NCBI RefSeq assembly: GCF_000496835.1
Contig: NZ_AWXW01000027.1
Span: 1-62,155 of the forward strand
Direction of reading: 5' to 3'
DNA: 62,155 nucleotides
Origin: Thalassobacillus devorans MSP14
GTDB taxonomy: Bacteria; Bacillota; Bacilli; Bacillales; Halobacillaceae
Below the pieces are notes generated by a model. The model ran no database searches and was not told where the DNA came from. It was given only the letters and a program-made list of their open reading frames with translations. The position numbers and the translations under genes were made by a program. Of the stretch, positions 54,881-62,125 are shown piece by piece. Positions within the stretch are counted from its first letter, which is position 1; each line of letters begins with the position of its first letter.

Positions 54881-56065
54881 GTTGGCTCTCTGCTTCCATA
54901 TGGGAGCAGGCCATACAACTTGCTTTTCGGCAATTTTCCGGGGCCATATGATTCGGTATTGCTGTTCCAGAATCTGCACTAGTAGCCCATCAGCCAATAC
55001 ATTCTGGCCTTCCGAATTGAATCTTACGCCTTTCCACGGCATGATTAATTGATCACCAGGGGTAATTGTTCTCATTAGAGCCTTTTTTATCTTATCGTTG
55101 TCACTACTTCCGGCCCGTTTAATTGCGTTTAGAAGGACCATCATTCCGGTAAAGCTTCTTGCATTGGTTTCTTTCATATCTTCTCCATACTTATTTCGGT
55201 AAAGAAGGTTCACTTCTGTTACCAGTGGATTAAACTGCCCTAATCCAAGTGCCCAGGAAGCCCGGCTGATGATATAGTTACCATCCACACCCACTTCCTC
55301 AAGAAATTCGGGCACAACATATCCAGCATTTTGAACTACTAGCCCATCTGGAAACCAATCTAACACTTTCATTGTATTAACCACTTCTATGGCATCACTC
55401 AGAAATTGCTGCCCTAAAACCACCTGAGGTTTTTGCAATCGTAATCGCTCTATTGTATTTAATAAAGAGGAGTTTGTGCTGTATAGCTCAAAAGCAGCTA
55501 ACTTTGCCCCGAATTTTCGAATAGCACTGATTTCAACTGCTGATGCTTCGCGACCGAATTCGGAGTCTTCGGATAAAATTCCGAAACTCTCAAGATTTTC
55601 ACCACGGCTTCTTAAGTATCGAAATAATTCAAAAAAAAGTTCAGTATAAAGGATATCGTCGGCCCCTGTTCGAAAAAAGAACTTTAAACCTCTTCTAGTC
55701 AATGAAGGAGCAGAAGATTCGGGGCTTAAATATGGTATCTGCTTTGCTTCAGCTATAAGTGAACTCGCATCCGTTACACTGCTTTGGTATGCTCCTATTA
55801 AGGCCGAAACCCCTTCCGCCTCGATAAGACGCGAAGCTTCCGATACGCCTTTAGAGGGGTCTCCTGCTGAGTCGCCGAATAGCAGCTTGACTTTAATATT
55901 TCTTAATGGCGGCCATCCAAAGGCGCTGTTTAGGGTTGGAGATAGATTGCGTTTGTCATTAACTATATCCAACGCTAATTCAAGGGCATTTTTAATATCT
56001 TTTCCGATAGATGAAAGCGATCCGCTTAACGGGTATATAGCTCCAATCTTAATAACATTAGTCAT
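54869..56065 (-). CDS. Type I periplasmic-binding-protein-like protein without signal peptide
   Basis: The 398-residue protein has the fold of the Leu/Ile/Val- or amide-binding family (Peripla_BP_6 type): IGAIYPLSGSLSSIGKDIKN at the N-terminus, ALIGAYQSSVTDASSLIAEA near residue 92, and ARSFTGMMVLLNAIKRAG in the last third. These proteins bind amino acids, amides or urea for ABC uptake, or act as cytoplasmic sensors such as AmiC. No signal peptide or lipobox is present: AAGGAGGG lies right before the ATG at 56065 and the binding domain begins at residue 5. No permease or ATPase gene is nearby. It is on the strand opposite its neighbours, in the place where B. subtilis has a small gene, ybaJ. 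The C-terminal codons (EEG and TAG) fall in a repeat fragment, so the end may be altered. Ligand unknown. Confidence 0.85.
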   Translation of the reverse strand: MTNVIKIGAIYPLSGSLSSIGKDIKNALELALDIVNDKRNLSPTLNSAFGWPPLRNIKVKLLFGDSAGDPSKGVSEASRLIEAEGVSALIGAYQSSVTDASSLIAEAKQIPYLSPESSAPSLTRRGLKFFFRTGADDILYTELFFELFRYLRSRGENLESFGILSEDSEFGREASAVEISAIRKFGAKLAAFELYSTNSSLLNTIERLRLQKPQVVLGQQFLSDAIEVVNTMKVLDWFPDGLVVQNAGYVVPEFLEEVGVDGNYIISRASWALGLGQFNPLVTEVNLLYRNKYGEDMKETNARSFTGMMVLLNAIKRAGSSDNDKIKKALMRTITPGDQLIMPWKGVRFNSEGQNVLADGLLVQILEQQYRIIWPRKIAEKQVVWPAPIWKQRANEEG

Positions 56066-56187
56066 GTGCTCCCTCCTTTTTATTCCATTCGGTGAAAACA
56101 GTACTTCATATATTTATGAAACTTTGGAATTGTTCATACTTTAAAATTAGAGAAGGCCACATATCGGTATAAACTATTCTTATATTT

Positions 56188-56205
56188 TAGTGGCGGGATC
56201 CACTA
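56188..56205. promoter_or_regulatory. Inverted repeat in the divergent cwlD upstream region
   Basis: TAGTGG (56188-56193) and CCACTA (56200-56205) flank CGGGAT. It lies between the divergent binding-protein gene and cwlD. It may be an operator for either gene; nothing more can be said. Confidence 0.35.
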
Positions 56206-56283
56206 TAGCTGGATAGACGAGCATATTTTCCTGTCTTGTCCCATATAGTTGAAAGAGAATGTTATGGGAGAGGGTGGGTAGAC

Positions 56284-57006
56284 GTGTACCATCGTCTGAA
56301 GGTGTTCACATGGTTATGTGGTTTGGCATTATTGATTTTTTTAATTGCTTATCCCGTACAGGAAGCAAAAGATACCTGGCAGACTTGGTCTCTTCCGTTA
56401 GCCGGGAAAGTGATAGTCCTTGATCCGGGGCATGGCGGAGTTGATGGAGGGGCGGAAGGCTCTGACGATACACAGGAAAAAGATATTGCCCTGAACATCT
56501 CTAAATATTTGCAGGATTATTTACAGCAGGCAGGCGCACTGGTGTATCTGACGCGTAATGATGATCGTGATCTGGCGGCGGAGGATACTAAAGGTTTGTC
56601 CAGGAGGAAATCAGAAGATATACGAAACCGTTTAGCATTCATCTATGATAAGGAACCGGATTTCTTTTTAAGTATCCATTTGAATGCCATACCTGCTACT
56701 CAATGGCACGGGGCCCAGACATTTTATTACCCTGATCTGGAACAAAGCGAAAACCTTGCGAAATTCATACAAGCGGAGATCATCCGTAACCTGGAAAATA
56801 CGAAAAGAACCGCGCTTGCTATAAATGGCATGTATCTCCTTAAACATGCAGATGTTCCCGGAGCACTTGTGGAAGCCGGTTTTTTATCCAACACGCATGA
56901 GCGTAATTTGTTGAAAAAAGATAGCTACCAAAGAAAAATGGCTGCTTCCATCTATGAAGGAATTTTACGATATACCAGTGAAGAAGAATATCCGGAAGTG
57001 GACTGA
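56284..57006 (+). CDS. cwlD: N-acetylmuramoyl-L-alanine amidase CwlD
   Basis: CwlD works with PdaA to make muramic-delta-lactam in the spore cortex, which is needed for germination. The 240-residue protein has an N-terminal membrane anchor (LCGLALLIFLIAYPV) and an Amidase_3 domain with zinc ligands in LDPGHGGVDGG, the following Glu (QEKDIAL), SIHLNA and the catalytic Glu in VEAGFLSN. The GTG at 56284 follows AGGGTGG; an in-frame ATG at 56236 would add 16 residues not seen in B. subtilis CwlD. It is followed by salA. Confidence 0.94.
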   Translation: MYHRLKVFTWLCGLALLIFLIAYPVQEAKDTWQTWSLPLAGKVIVLDPGHGGVDGGAEGSDDTQEKDIALNISKYLQDYLQQAGALVYLTRNDDRDLAAEDTKGLSRRKSEDIRNRLAFIYDKEPDFFLSIHLNAIPATQWHGAQTFYYPDLEQSENLAKFIQAEIIRNLENTKRTALAINGMYLLKHADVPGALVEAGFLSNTHERNLLKKDSYQRKMAASIYEGILRYTSEEEYPEVD

Positions 57007-57102
57007 CAAAATTCGCCATCCTTGATGCAAATCACTTATTAAGTATATGAAATATGTTATACTTGCTGTGATTGAAACTATTCAAAGGATGGTGAATCAT
57101 TC

Positions 57103-58158
57103 GTGTTAACAAAAGAGGAAGTACAAAAATTACTTCATCCAATCGAGGATCCGTTTTTACATAAAACGTTAGAAGAAACAGGTGGAGTGGAAGAGATTAA
57201 AATTAAAGAAGAAAAGAACCATGTCAGTGTCAAAGTTGGCGTGGCTAAAACAAATACTGCAGAACAAATGCAGCTTCAGCAGGAAATTGTCAACGTGCTG
57301 AAAGGCGCTGGAGCTGCGACTGTGGGATTGCGTTTTAACCAGCTTCCAGAAGAAGTTATCGAGAAGTATCAGCAAAGTGCTCAACAAGCAGAAGAAGCTT
57401 CACTGATGAATGGGCAGACAGGTACCACCTTCATTTCGATTGCCAGTGGTAAGGGCGGGGTAGGTAAATCTACCGTTACTGTAAACTTAGCTATTGCTCT
57501 TGCTCGTCTTGGCAAAAAAGTGGGAATCATTGATGCTGATATTTACGGCTTCAGTGTACCGGATATGATGGGTGTCGAAGAACGACCTGTAGTACGCGGA
57601 GAAAAAATCCTGCCGGTCGAGCGTTTCGGTGTAAAGGTAATTTCCATGGGATTCTTTGTGGAAGATAATTCACCGGTCATTTGGCGTGGACCTATGCTGG
57701 GTAAGATGTTAACCAGCTTCTTTAAAGAAGTGGAGTGGGGCGATCTGGATTATCTATTGCTGGACCTGCCGCCAGGAACAGGTGATGTAGCGTTGGATGT
57801 ACATTCCATGCTTCCTTCTTCCAAAGAAATCATTGTAACCACACCACACCCAACTGCTGCATTTGTAGCGGCTCGTGCAGGCCAGATGGCTATTCAAACC
57901 GAGCATGAAATTCTTGGTGTCGTCGAAAACATGGCTTACTTTGAAAGTCAGGTGACAGGTGATAAAGAATACGTCTTCGGCCGTGGTGGCGGAGAAAAGC
58001 TGGCTGAACAGCTAAAGACCGATGTTCTTGGACAAATTCCATTGCGTCAGCCTTTTGAAGAAGAAGATATTTTTGCACCTTCCGTTTATCAAGAAGACCA
58101 TCCTACTGGACAAATTTATCGTAACGTAGCTGCTAAGGTCATTGATCGTACATCCTGA
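57103..58158 (+). CDS. salA: Mrp/NBP35-family ATPase SalA
   Basis: SalA is a P-loop ATPase; in B. subtilis it represses scoC and so raises extracellular protease production, and it may also serve Fe-S metabolism as other Mrp proteins do. The 351-residue protein has an N-terminal MIP18-like domain (residues 1-90), then the deviant Walker A SGKGGVGKST near residue 116 and DADIYG. No cysteine occurs anywhere in the protein, so it lacks the CxxC pair of Fe-S-carrying Mrp proteins. The start is GTG at 57103 after AAGGATGG. A TATACT box lies at 57058-57063. Confidence 0.93.
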   Translation: MLTKEEVQKLLHPIEDPFLHKTLEETGGVEEIKIKEEKNHVSVKVGVAKTNTAEQMQLQQEIVNVLKGAGAATVGLRFNQLPEEVIEKYQQSAQQAEEASLMNGQTGTTFISIASGKGGVGKSTVTVNLAIALARLGKKVGIIDADIYGFSVPDMMGVEERPVVRGEKILPVERFGVKVISMGFFVEDNSPVIWRGPMLGKMLTSFFKEVEWGDLDYLLLDLPPGTGDVALDVHSMLPSSKEIIVTTPHPTAAFVAARAGQMAIQTEHEILGVVENMAYFESQVTGDKEYVFGRGGGEKLAEQLKTDVLGQIPLRQPFEEEDIFAPSVYQEDHPTGQIYRNVAAKVIDRTS

Positions 58159-58160
58159 TA

Positions 58161-58206
58161 TAAAAAAGGTCACGTTAACCCGAGAGGGAAACGTGACCTT
58201 TTTAAT
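58161..58206. terminator. Terminator between salA and gerD
   Basis: AAAAAGGTCACGTT pairs with AACGTGACCTTTTT. The stem has A-rich and T-rich sides and can end both salA and the converging gerD. Confidence 0.92.
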
Positions 58207-58228
58207 GGAAGAAGAAGCGGAACAGATA

Positions 58229-58852
58229 TTACTCTGTTGTACCTCCGCCGCCTCCACCTTCACCGCCACCGCTTTTTGACTGCTGGCCTTGGCCTTCGCC
58301 TTGTTTCATTTTTTCAGCGGCTTTTAGCAGTGTTTCAGTCATTTCTGCTTTAAATATAGGACTGTTCAGAGTTTCCTGTATGGTTTTCTCTAAATGTTCG
58401 CGGAATTTTTGACCTTCCATGACGGTTTGCATTTGCTTGACCATTTCCGGATTTTGAAAAACATCAATTAAAAGTTTTTGGTATTCAGAATCCTTCATCA
58501 AACCTTTGAGCAATTCCTCATGTTCTTTTTTCATTGAATCCGCGAATCCCTTTACAAACTTTGGATCTGAAAACATCTTCGTCCAAAATTCTTTTCCTTG
58601 TTCAGAAGTCAATGCTTTGTTGACTGCATCGGACACTACCTTTGACTCCAGTACCATCGACTGCTGCATTTTTTCATCTGACAGTACTTCTGTCATGGCT
58701 TTTTTGCCATCATCGGACTTTAATATATCAACAACCATTTTTTTGGTGGTTTCATAATCGGTTTGTTGTTCACTTCCAGAGGAATTCCCTGCACATGCGG
58801 TGAGAAACAATGCAAATAATCCTATGAACAATAAGCTGCGTATCATGGACAT
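58229..58852 (-). CDS. gerD: Spore germination lipoprotein GerD
   Basis: GerD is a lipoprotein of the spore inner membrane needed for clustering germinant receptors. The 207-residue protein has a signal peptide ending in the lipobox LTAC at about residues 17-20, a coiled helical core (residues 30-180) and a glycine-rich C-terminal tail (GGGEGGGGGGTTE). AAAGGGGA lies ahead of the ATG on the minus strand. A sigma-G promoter (58887-58916) lies upstream. Confidence 0.94.
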   Translation of the reverse strand: MSMIRSLLFIGLFALFLTACAGNSSGSEQQTDYETTKKMVVDILKSDDGKKAMTEVLSDEKMQQSMVLESKVVSDAVNKALTSEQGKEFWTKMFSDPKFVKGFADSMKKEHEELLKGLMKDSEYQKLLIDVFQNPEMVKQMQTVMEGQKFREHLEKTIQETLNSPIFKAEMTETLLKAAEKMKQGEGQGQQSKSGGGEGGGGGGTTE

Positions 58853-58886
58853 TTGGAATGTCCCCTTTCTTTGTCCTATTGTTAGT

Positions 58887-58916
58887 TAATATGGGGAATT
58901 GGCCGAAAAATATTCG
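58887..58916 (-). promoter_or_regulatory. gerD sigma-G promoter
   Basis: On the minus strand CGAATA (58911-58916) and CATATTA (58887-58893) are 17 bases apart, close to the sigma-G consensus (TGAATA, CATACTA). This fits the forespore expression of gerD in B. subtilis. Confidence 0.75.
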
Positions 58917-58997
58917 CTATATCATTGAGGAAAAAAACGGGTGTTCATGATAAAATACCAAAAGGGAAGGTTATAAGAAGGATTAGGAGGAACAATA

Positions 58998-59591
58998 GTG
59001 ACAAGTCGTAAATGGGTGCGTCTTTTTTTAACGACTTTAGTGCTGGGTGGTGTATTGACACTGCTGACCAGCTTTGTCGTTAAAGCGGATGCTTATGCTA
59101 ATGTACTACAGCCGTTCGATTTTTTTGAATTGATCGGACTGTTGTTATTTTTTTCAGGTTTGGGATTTATATTCAGTGTTATCAGTCAGATGGGCTTTTT
59201 CGCATATTTGACCGTACATCAATTTGGATTAGGTATGTTCAAGACACTATGGCCGCCCATCCAATTATTTTTAATTGCATTTACTTTGTTTGATCTGGTT
59301 TATTTCCGATACCAGGCAGCCGATGAAGGTGCTTCCCTATGGCCTTACTTACTTACTGCCTTAGGATTGCTTCTTGTAAGTTATGTGGTTGCTTATATAA
59401 AAAAGAAAGAAACGAACCCCAAGGCCTTTATTCCTGCCTTATTTTTTATGGTAGTCGTGACTACCATTGAATGGGTACCTGCTTTAAGATCAGATGGACA
59501 GGGTTATGTATGGATGATGATTATCCCTCTTTTGGCTTGCAATACATACCAGTTATTGCTGCTTCATCGTTTGAATAATAAGGAAGCCTAA
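58998..59591 (+). CDS. kbaA: KinB signalling pathway activator KbaA
   Basis: KbaA is a membrane protein that activates the KinB branch of the sporulation phosphorelay. The 197-residue protein has six hydrophobic segments (FLTTLVLGGVLTLLTSFVV, then FELIGLLLFFSGLGFIFSVI and others) and matches B. subtilis KbaA in length and position. The start is GTG at 58998 after AGGAGG. TTGAGG (58925-58930) and GATAAA (58949-58954), 18 bases apart, may be its promoter. How it signals is unknown. Confidence 0.9.
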   Translation: MTSRKWVRLFLTTLVLGGVLTLLTSFVVKADAYANVLQPFDFFELIGLLLFFSGLGFIFSVISQMGFFAYLTVHQFGLGMFKTLWPPIQLFLIAFTLFDLVYFRYQAADEGASLWPYLLTALGLLLVSYVVAYIKKKETNPKAFIPALFFMVVVTTIEWVPALRSDGQGYVWMMIIPLLACNTYQLLLLHRLNNKEA

Positions 59592-59601
59592 AAAATAAGG
59601 T

Positions 59602-59631
59602 AAAAGCCGGACAATGTCTCCGGCTTTTTTA
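59602..59631 (+). terminator. Terminator after kbaA
   Basis: AAAAGCCGG pairs with CCGGCTTTT and TT follows. Confidence 0.9.
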
Positions 59632-59633
59632 CT

Positions 59634-60070
59634 GTCTAGGAAATTATAAAATTTCTTTGTGTGATAACTTTAAATAGTGGGTCACATCCAGCTTCAGCGC
59701 CTACCCCCCCTCGAGGTCTTAAGTCAATACTCTTTGTGATTAGAAAAACTTGGCTTATTGCCGCTTCCTAATGGTGAAAGCCTTAGTTTTTCTTATACTT
59801 TGATCCTTTAATAAAGTTAGTCTGTATTAAAGTATAAAGAACGTCACACCGAAGCTTTTCTTAAGCTTGTCGGAGGCCTGCAGGACAAGGAATGCTTCCT
59901 AGAACAACATCGCACGAAGAAAAAGTGGTCTTCTTTTTCGAGGATGCAGGTCAGTTCGACGTTGGCACACTAGAACTACTTCTTAGAATGTACTTCGCAG
60001 ACAAAGTCTTTTTTGTGGACGTGCCGCTTTTAGTCGAACGTCATTACTAGCAAGGCGCTTGCGCTTTTGT
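59634..60070 (+). repeat. Composite structured intergenic repeat
   Basis: This non-coding block of about 435 bases belongs to a repeat family common in Bacillaceae. It starts with GTCTAGGAA, has CCAGCTTCAGCGCCTA and GAGGTCTTAAGTCAA, and ends with TAGCAAGGCGCTTGCGCTTT. Terminal arms AGCGCCT (59696-59702) and AGGCGCT (60053-60059) pair. Inside is a second repeat (59739-59840) and a hairpin GAAAAAG/CTTTTTC near 59920-59939. A truncated copy of its left end lies at 54799-54880. No gene was found in it. Confidence 0.8.
59739..59840 (+). repeat. Structured dispersed repeat, copy 2
   Basis: This matches the reverse complement of 12762-12859. The stem around the central loop is TTGCC/GGTGA here and TCGCC/GGCGA in copy 1, so pairing is kept by G-U changes. 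TTATACTTT (59791-59800 region) and AAAGTATAA form a second stem. Confidence 0.75.
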
Positions 60071-60075
60071 TCCTG

Positions 60076-60834
60076 TCATTTTATTTCTTTTGCCTTTGAT
60101 TCGCTTCCTGCAACCATATCGGTGACCCTGACCAAATTCAAACCCTTGCCTTTTAAACCAGGCAAGATAGTTTCGAGAGCTTTTGGGGTTTGTTTAGCGG
60201 AGTCTGAAGCGTGAAGAAGAATTATATCCCCTTTCGAACTCTTTTTCATCACATGATCAACAATTTCATTGGTGCCAGGATTTTCCCAATCTCTAGGATT
60301 TACACTCCACTGCACTACATCATAGCCTTTCTCGTCAGCGATCTTTAACACTTCTTTATTGAAATGACCATGAGGTGGCCGTAACAGGGTGAGGTCTTCA
60401 TATCCTAATTTATCGAAAATTTCCTCGGCGTAATTCAGATCTTTTCGTATTTGTTCTGGTTTTTGTTCTAAATAACTGGTGTACCGATAACCCATCATGC
60501 CAATTTCATGCTCCCCTTCATTGATTTTTTTCATCAACTCAGGATGTCGCTCCGCCCATTCGCCACTTACAAAGAAAGTAGCCTTGACATCATGTTTGGC
60601 TAATTTGGCTAGTACATCGTTCACTTTTTCTGTCCCCCAGCTGATATTAAATGTCAAAGCAACAGACGATTGCTTGTCATTCCCCCTGCTTAATGCTTCT
60701 GGCCCATTTTCACTTGAAAATACAGATAGCGAACTAAATTGGCCGATCCATAAAAATAAGGCACAAAATAATGCTAATAAAACAATGACAGCGTATTTTT
60801 TTATTTTTTTAAGATGCCATACAAAAAAATGCAT
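60076..60834 (-). CDS. pdaB: Polysaccharide deacetylase-like protein PdaB (YbaN)
   Basis: PdaB is a sporulation protein needed to keep spores stable after they form. The 252-residue protein has an N-terminal membrane anchor (VIVLLALFCALFLWIG) and a NodB-like domain. The first motif reads LTFNISWG, where B. subtilis PdaB has LTFDISWG: the expected catalytic Asp is Asn (codon AAT). The HxxxH metal motif is also absent (HEIGMMGYRY), while RPPHGHFN and ILLHASDS remain. The ATG at 60834 follows AGAAGGG and gives MHFFVWHLKK, like B. subtilis; an in-frame TTG at 60852 is less likely. It may be a non-enzymatic member. Confidence 0.9.
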   Translation of the reverse strand: MHFFVWHLKKIKKYAVIVLLALFCALFLWIGQFSSLSVFSSENGPEALSRGNDKQSSVALTFNISWGTEKVNDVLAKLAKHDVKATFFVSGEWAERHPELMKKINEGEHEIGMMGYRYTSYLEQKPEQIRKDLNYAEEIFDKLGYEDLTLLRPPHGHFNKEVLKIADEKGYDVVQWSVNPRDWENPGTNEIVDHVMKKSSKGDIILLHASDSAKQTPKALETILPGLKGKGLNLVRVTDMVAGSESKAKEIK

Positions 60835-60970
60835 GCGAACCCTTCTTTCCAAATGGACTTGCTACATTCTATGTATGAATCGGCCAGGCTATTCGGTTCG
60901 GTAAATTTTTCTAATAAAATTATTTGTGTAAGGGAACAATGAAAACACAATCTTTCAATGAGGTGATGAC

Positions 60971-61192
60971 GTGCTTGGATTGTTGATAAATGAATTAGAA
61001 AGAGAAGAAATAGAGTACCTGATCAAACGAGAAATGGACGAGCTTTTATTTGACCTGGATGATCATCGTATTGATCATATGGTAAAACGTGCCATGCAAG
61101 AACGTTATGAACTTCTATTTGAGTTGTTCAAACGTATTGCAAGTCATAATGAATGTTTAAAATACATGCCGAGAAAGAAAAAGCACCAATAA
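60971..61192 (+). CDS. Small conserved protein of unknown function
   Basis: The 73-residue protein is strongly charged and helical (ELEREEIEYLIKREMDELLF, then DDHRIDHMVKRAMQERYELL), with a basic C-terminal end (MPRKKKHQ). There is no signal peptide or membrane segment. Similar short proteins occur in Bacillaceae, but I could not name a function. The start is GTG at 60971 after AGGTGATG. It diverges from pdaB across a 136-base gap and is followed by a phosphoglucomutase-like gene. Confidence 0.78.
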   Translation: MLGLLINELEREEIEYLIKREMDELLFDLDDHRIDHMVKRAMQERYELLFELFKRIASHNECLKYMPRKKKHQ

Positions 61193-61244
61193 GGAGTTAT
61201 GTGTTATATTCAATATATAGGTGCAAGTAAGGGAGTGGGGAACT

Positions 61245-61895
61245 ATGAACGAAATCAAGGGTGTCCTTTTTGATTTGGACGGAGTGATTACAGATACAGC
61301 GGAATATCATTATGAAGCGTGGAAAAAACTCGCTGAAGAGCTTGATATTCCATTCGATCGCGAGTTCAATGAGAAGCTGAAAGGTGTAGGCAGGATGGAA
61401 TCTTTAAATCTGATCCTGGAGCATGGAGGAAAAGAATTATCTGAAACGGACAAAGAATATTACGCCTCCAAAAAAAATGATCATTACAAAACCATGATTT
61501 CGGACATAACACCGAACGATTTACTGCCGGGAATATTAGAATTCATGGAAGAAGTCAAATCATCCGGGATTAAAACCGCCCTGGCTTCCTCCAGTAAAAA
61601 TGCTCAGCCAGTGATTGAAAGACTGGGCATCACCCATCTCCTGGATGAGGTGGTAGATGCATCTAAAATAGAGCGAGGTAAACCGAATCCGGAAATTTTC
61701 TTGAAAGCAGCTGAACAACTTCGCCAGCCTGCTTCTGGCTGTGTCGGAGTAGAAGACGCCCAGGCAGGAGTCGAAGCGATTAAGTCAGCCGGTATGTTTG
61801 CATTAGGTGTTGGAGAATCACTAAAAAAGGCTGATTGGATCGTACGAGATACGACAGAATTGAATTTAGAAGACCTGCGCCAAAGATTTGCGTGA
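61245..61895 (+). CDS. pgmB: Beta-phosphoglucomutase-like HAD phosphatase
   Basis: Beta-phosphoglucomutase converts beta-glucose 1-phosphate to glucose 6-phosphate, usually after maltose or trehalose phosphorolysis. The 216-residue protein is a HAD enzyme with motif I DLDGVITDTAEYHYEAW (nucleophile Asp and general acid Asp near residues 9 and 11), ALASSSKNA with the motif II Ser, and a C-terminal GKPNPEIF and GVEDAQAG. The pattern fits the beta-PGM subfamily, but no sugar phosphorylase or transporter gene lies near, so the substrate is inferred. The ATG at 61245 follows GGGAGTGGGG; an in-frame GTG at 61221 is less likely. Confidence 0.82.
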   Translation: MNEIKGVLFDLDGVITDTAEYHYEAWKKLAEELDIPFDREFNEKLKGVGRMESLNLILEHGGKELSETDKEYYASKKNDHYKTMISDITPNDLLPGILEFMEEVKSSGIKTALASSSKNAQPVIERLGITHLLDEVVDASKIERGKPNPEIFLKAAEQLRQPASGCVGVEDAQAGVEAIKSAGMFALGVGESLKKADWIVRDTTELNLEDLRQRFA

Positions 61896-61907
61896 TGGAA
61901 ACGGATG

Positions 61908-61941
61908 AAGAAGAAGGGATTCGGTTCCCTTCTTTTTTTAA
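61908..61941 (+). terminator. Terminator after pgmB
   Basis: AAGAAGGGA (61911-61919) pairs with TCCCTTCTT (61926-61934) and TTTTT follows. Confidence 0.9.
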
Positions 61942-61980
61942 TTGGATTGTGTCGCTCTAATACTTAATTGTCAATTCTAT

Positions 61981-62031
61981 AAAAAAACTTTAAAAAAGAT
62001 ATTGCGTAAATTGTATTTTATATGCTATATT
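61981..62031 (+). promoter_or_regulatory. Probable rRNA operon promoter P1 with A/T-rich upstream element
   Basis: TTGCGT (62002-62007) and TATATT (62026-62031) are 18 bases apart, with TG one base ahead of the -10. An A-rich stretch (61981-61997) sits just upstream and resembles an UP element. It is paired with a second promoter (62097-62125). Confidence 0.65.
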
Positions 62032-62096
62032 TATTTCTGTTGTCGGAAAACAAATCACAGCCAACAAAACACACAACAAAAACTTGTAATAATTTG

Positions 62097-62125
62097 TTGA
62101 CAATGATTAGCGGCCATGATATATT
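62097..62125 (+). promoter_or_regulatory. Probable rRNA operon promoter P2
   Basis: TTGACA (62097-62102) and TATATT (62120-62125) are 17 bases apart with an extended TG. Tandem strong promoters after pdaB fit the start of an rRNA operon, which lies at the same place in B. subtilis. The rRNA gene itself is outside the window. Confidence 0.75.

Noticed and set aside
54745-54933. Minus-strand frame overlapping the end of the binding-protein gene
   Set aside because: It is in a different frame within repeat sequence, with no conserved content.
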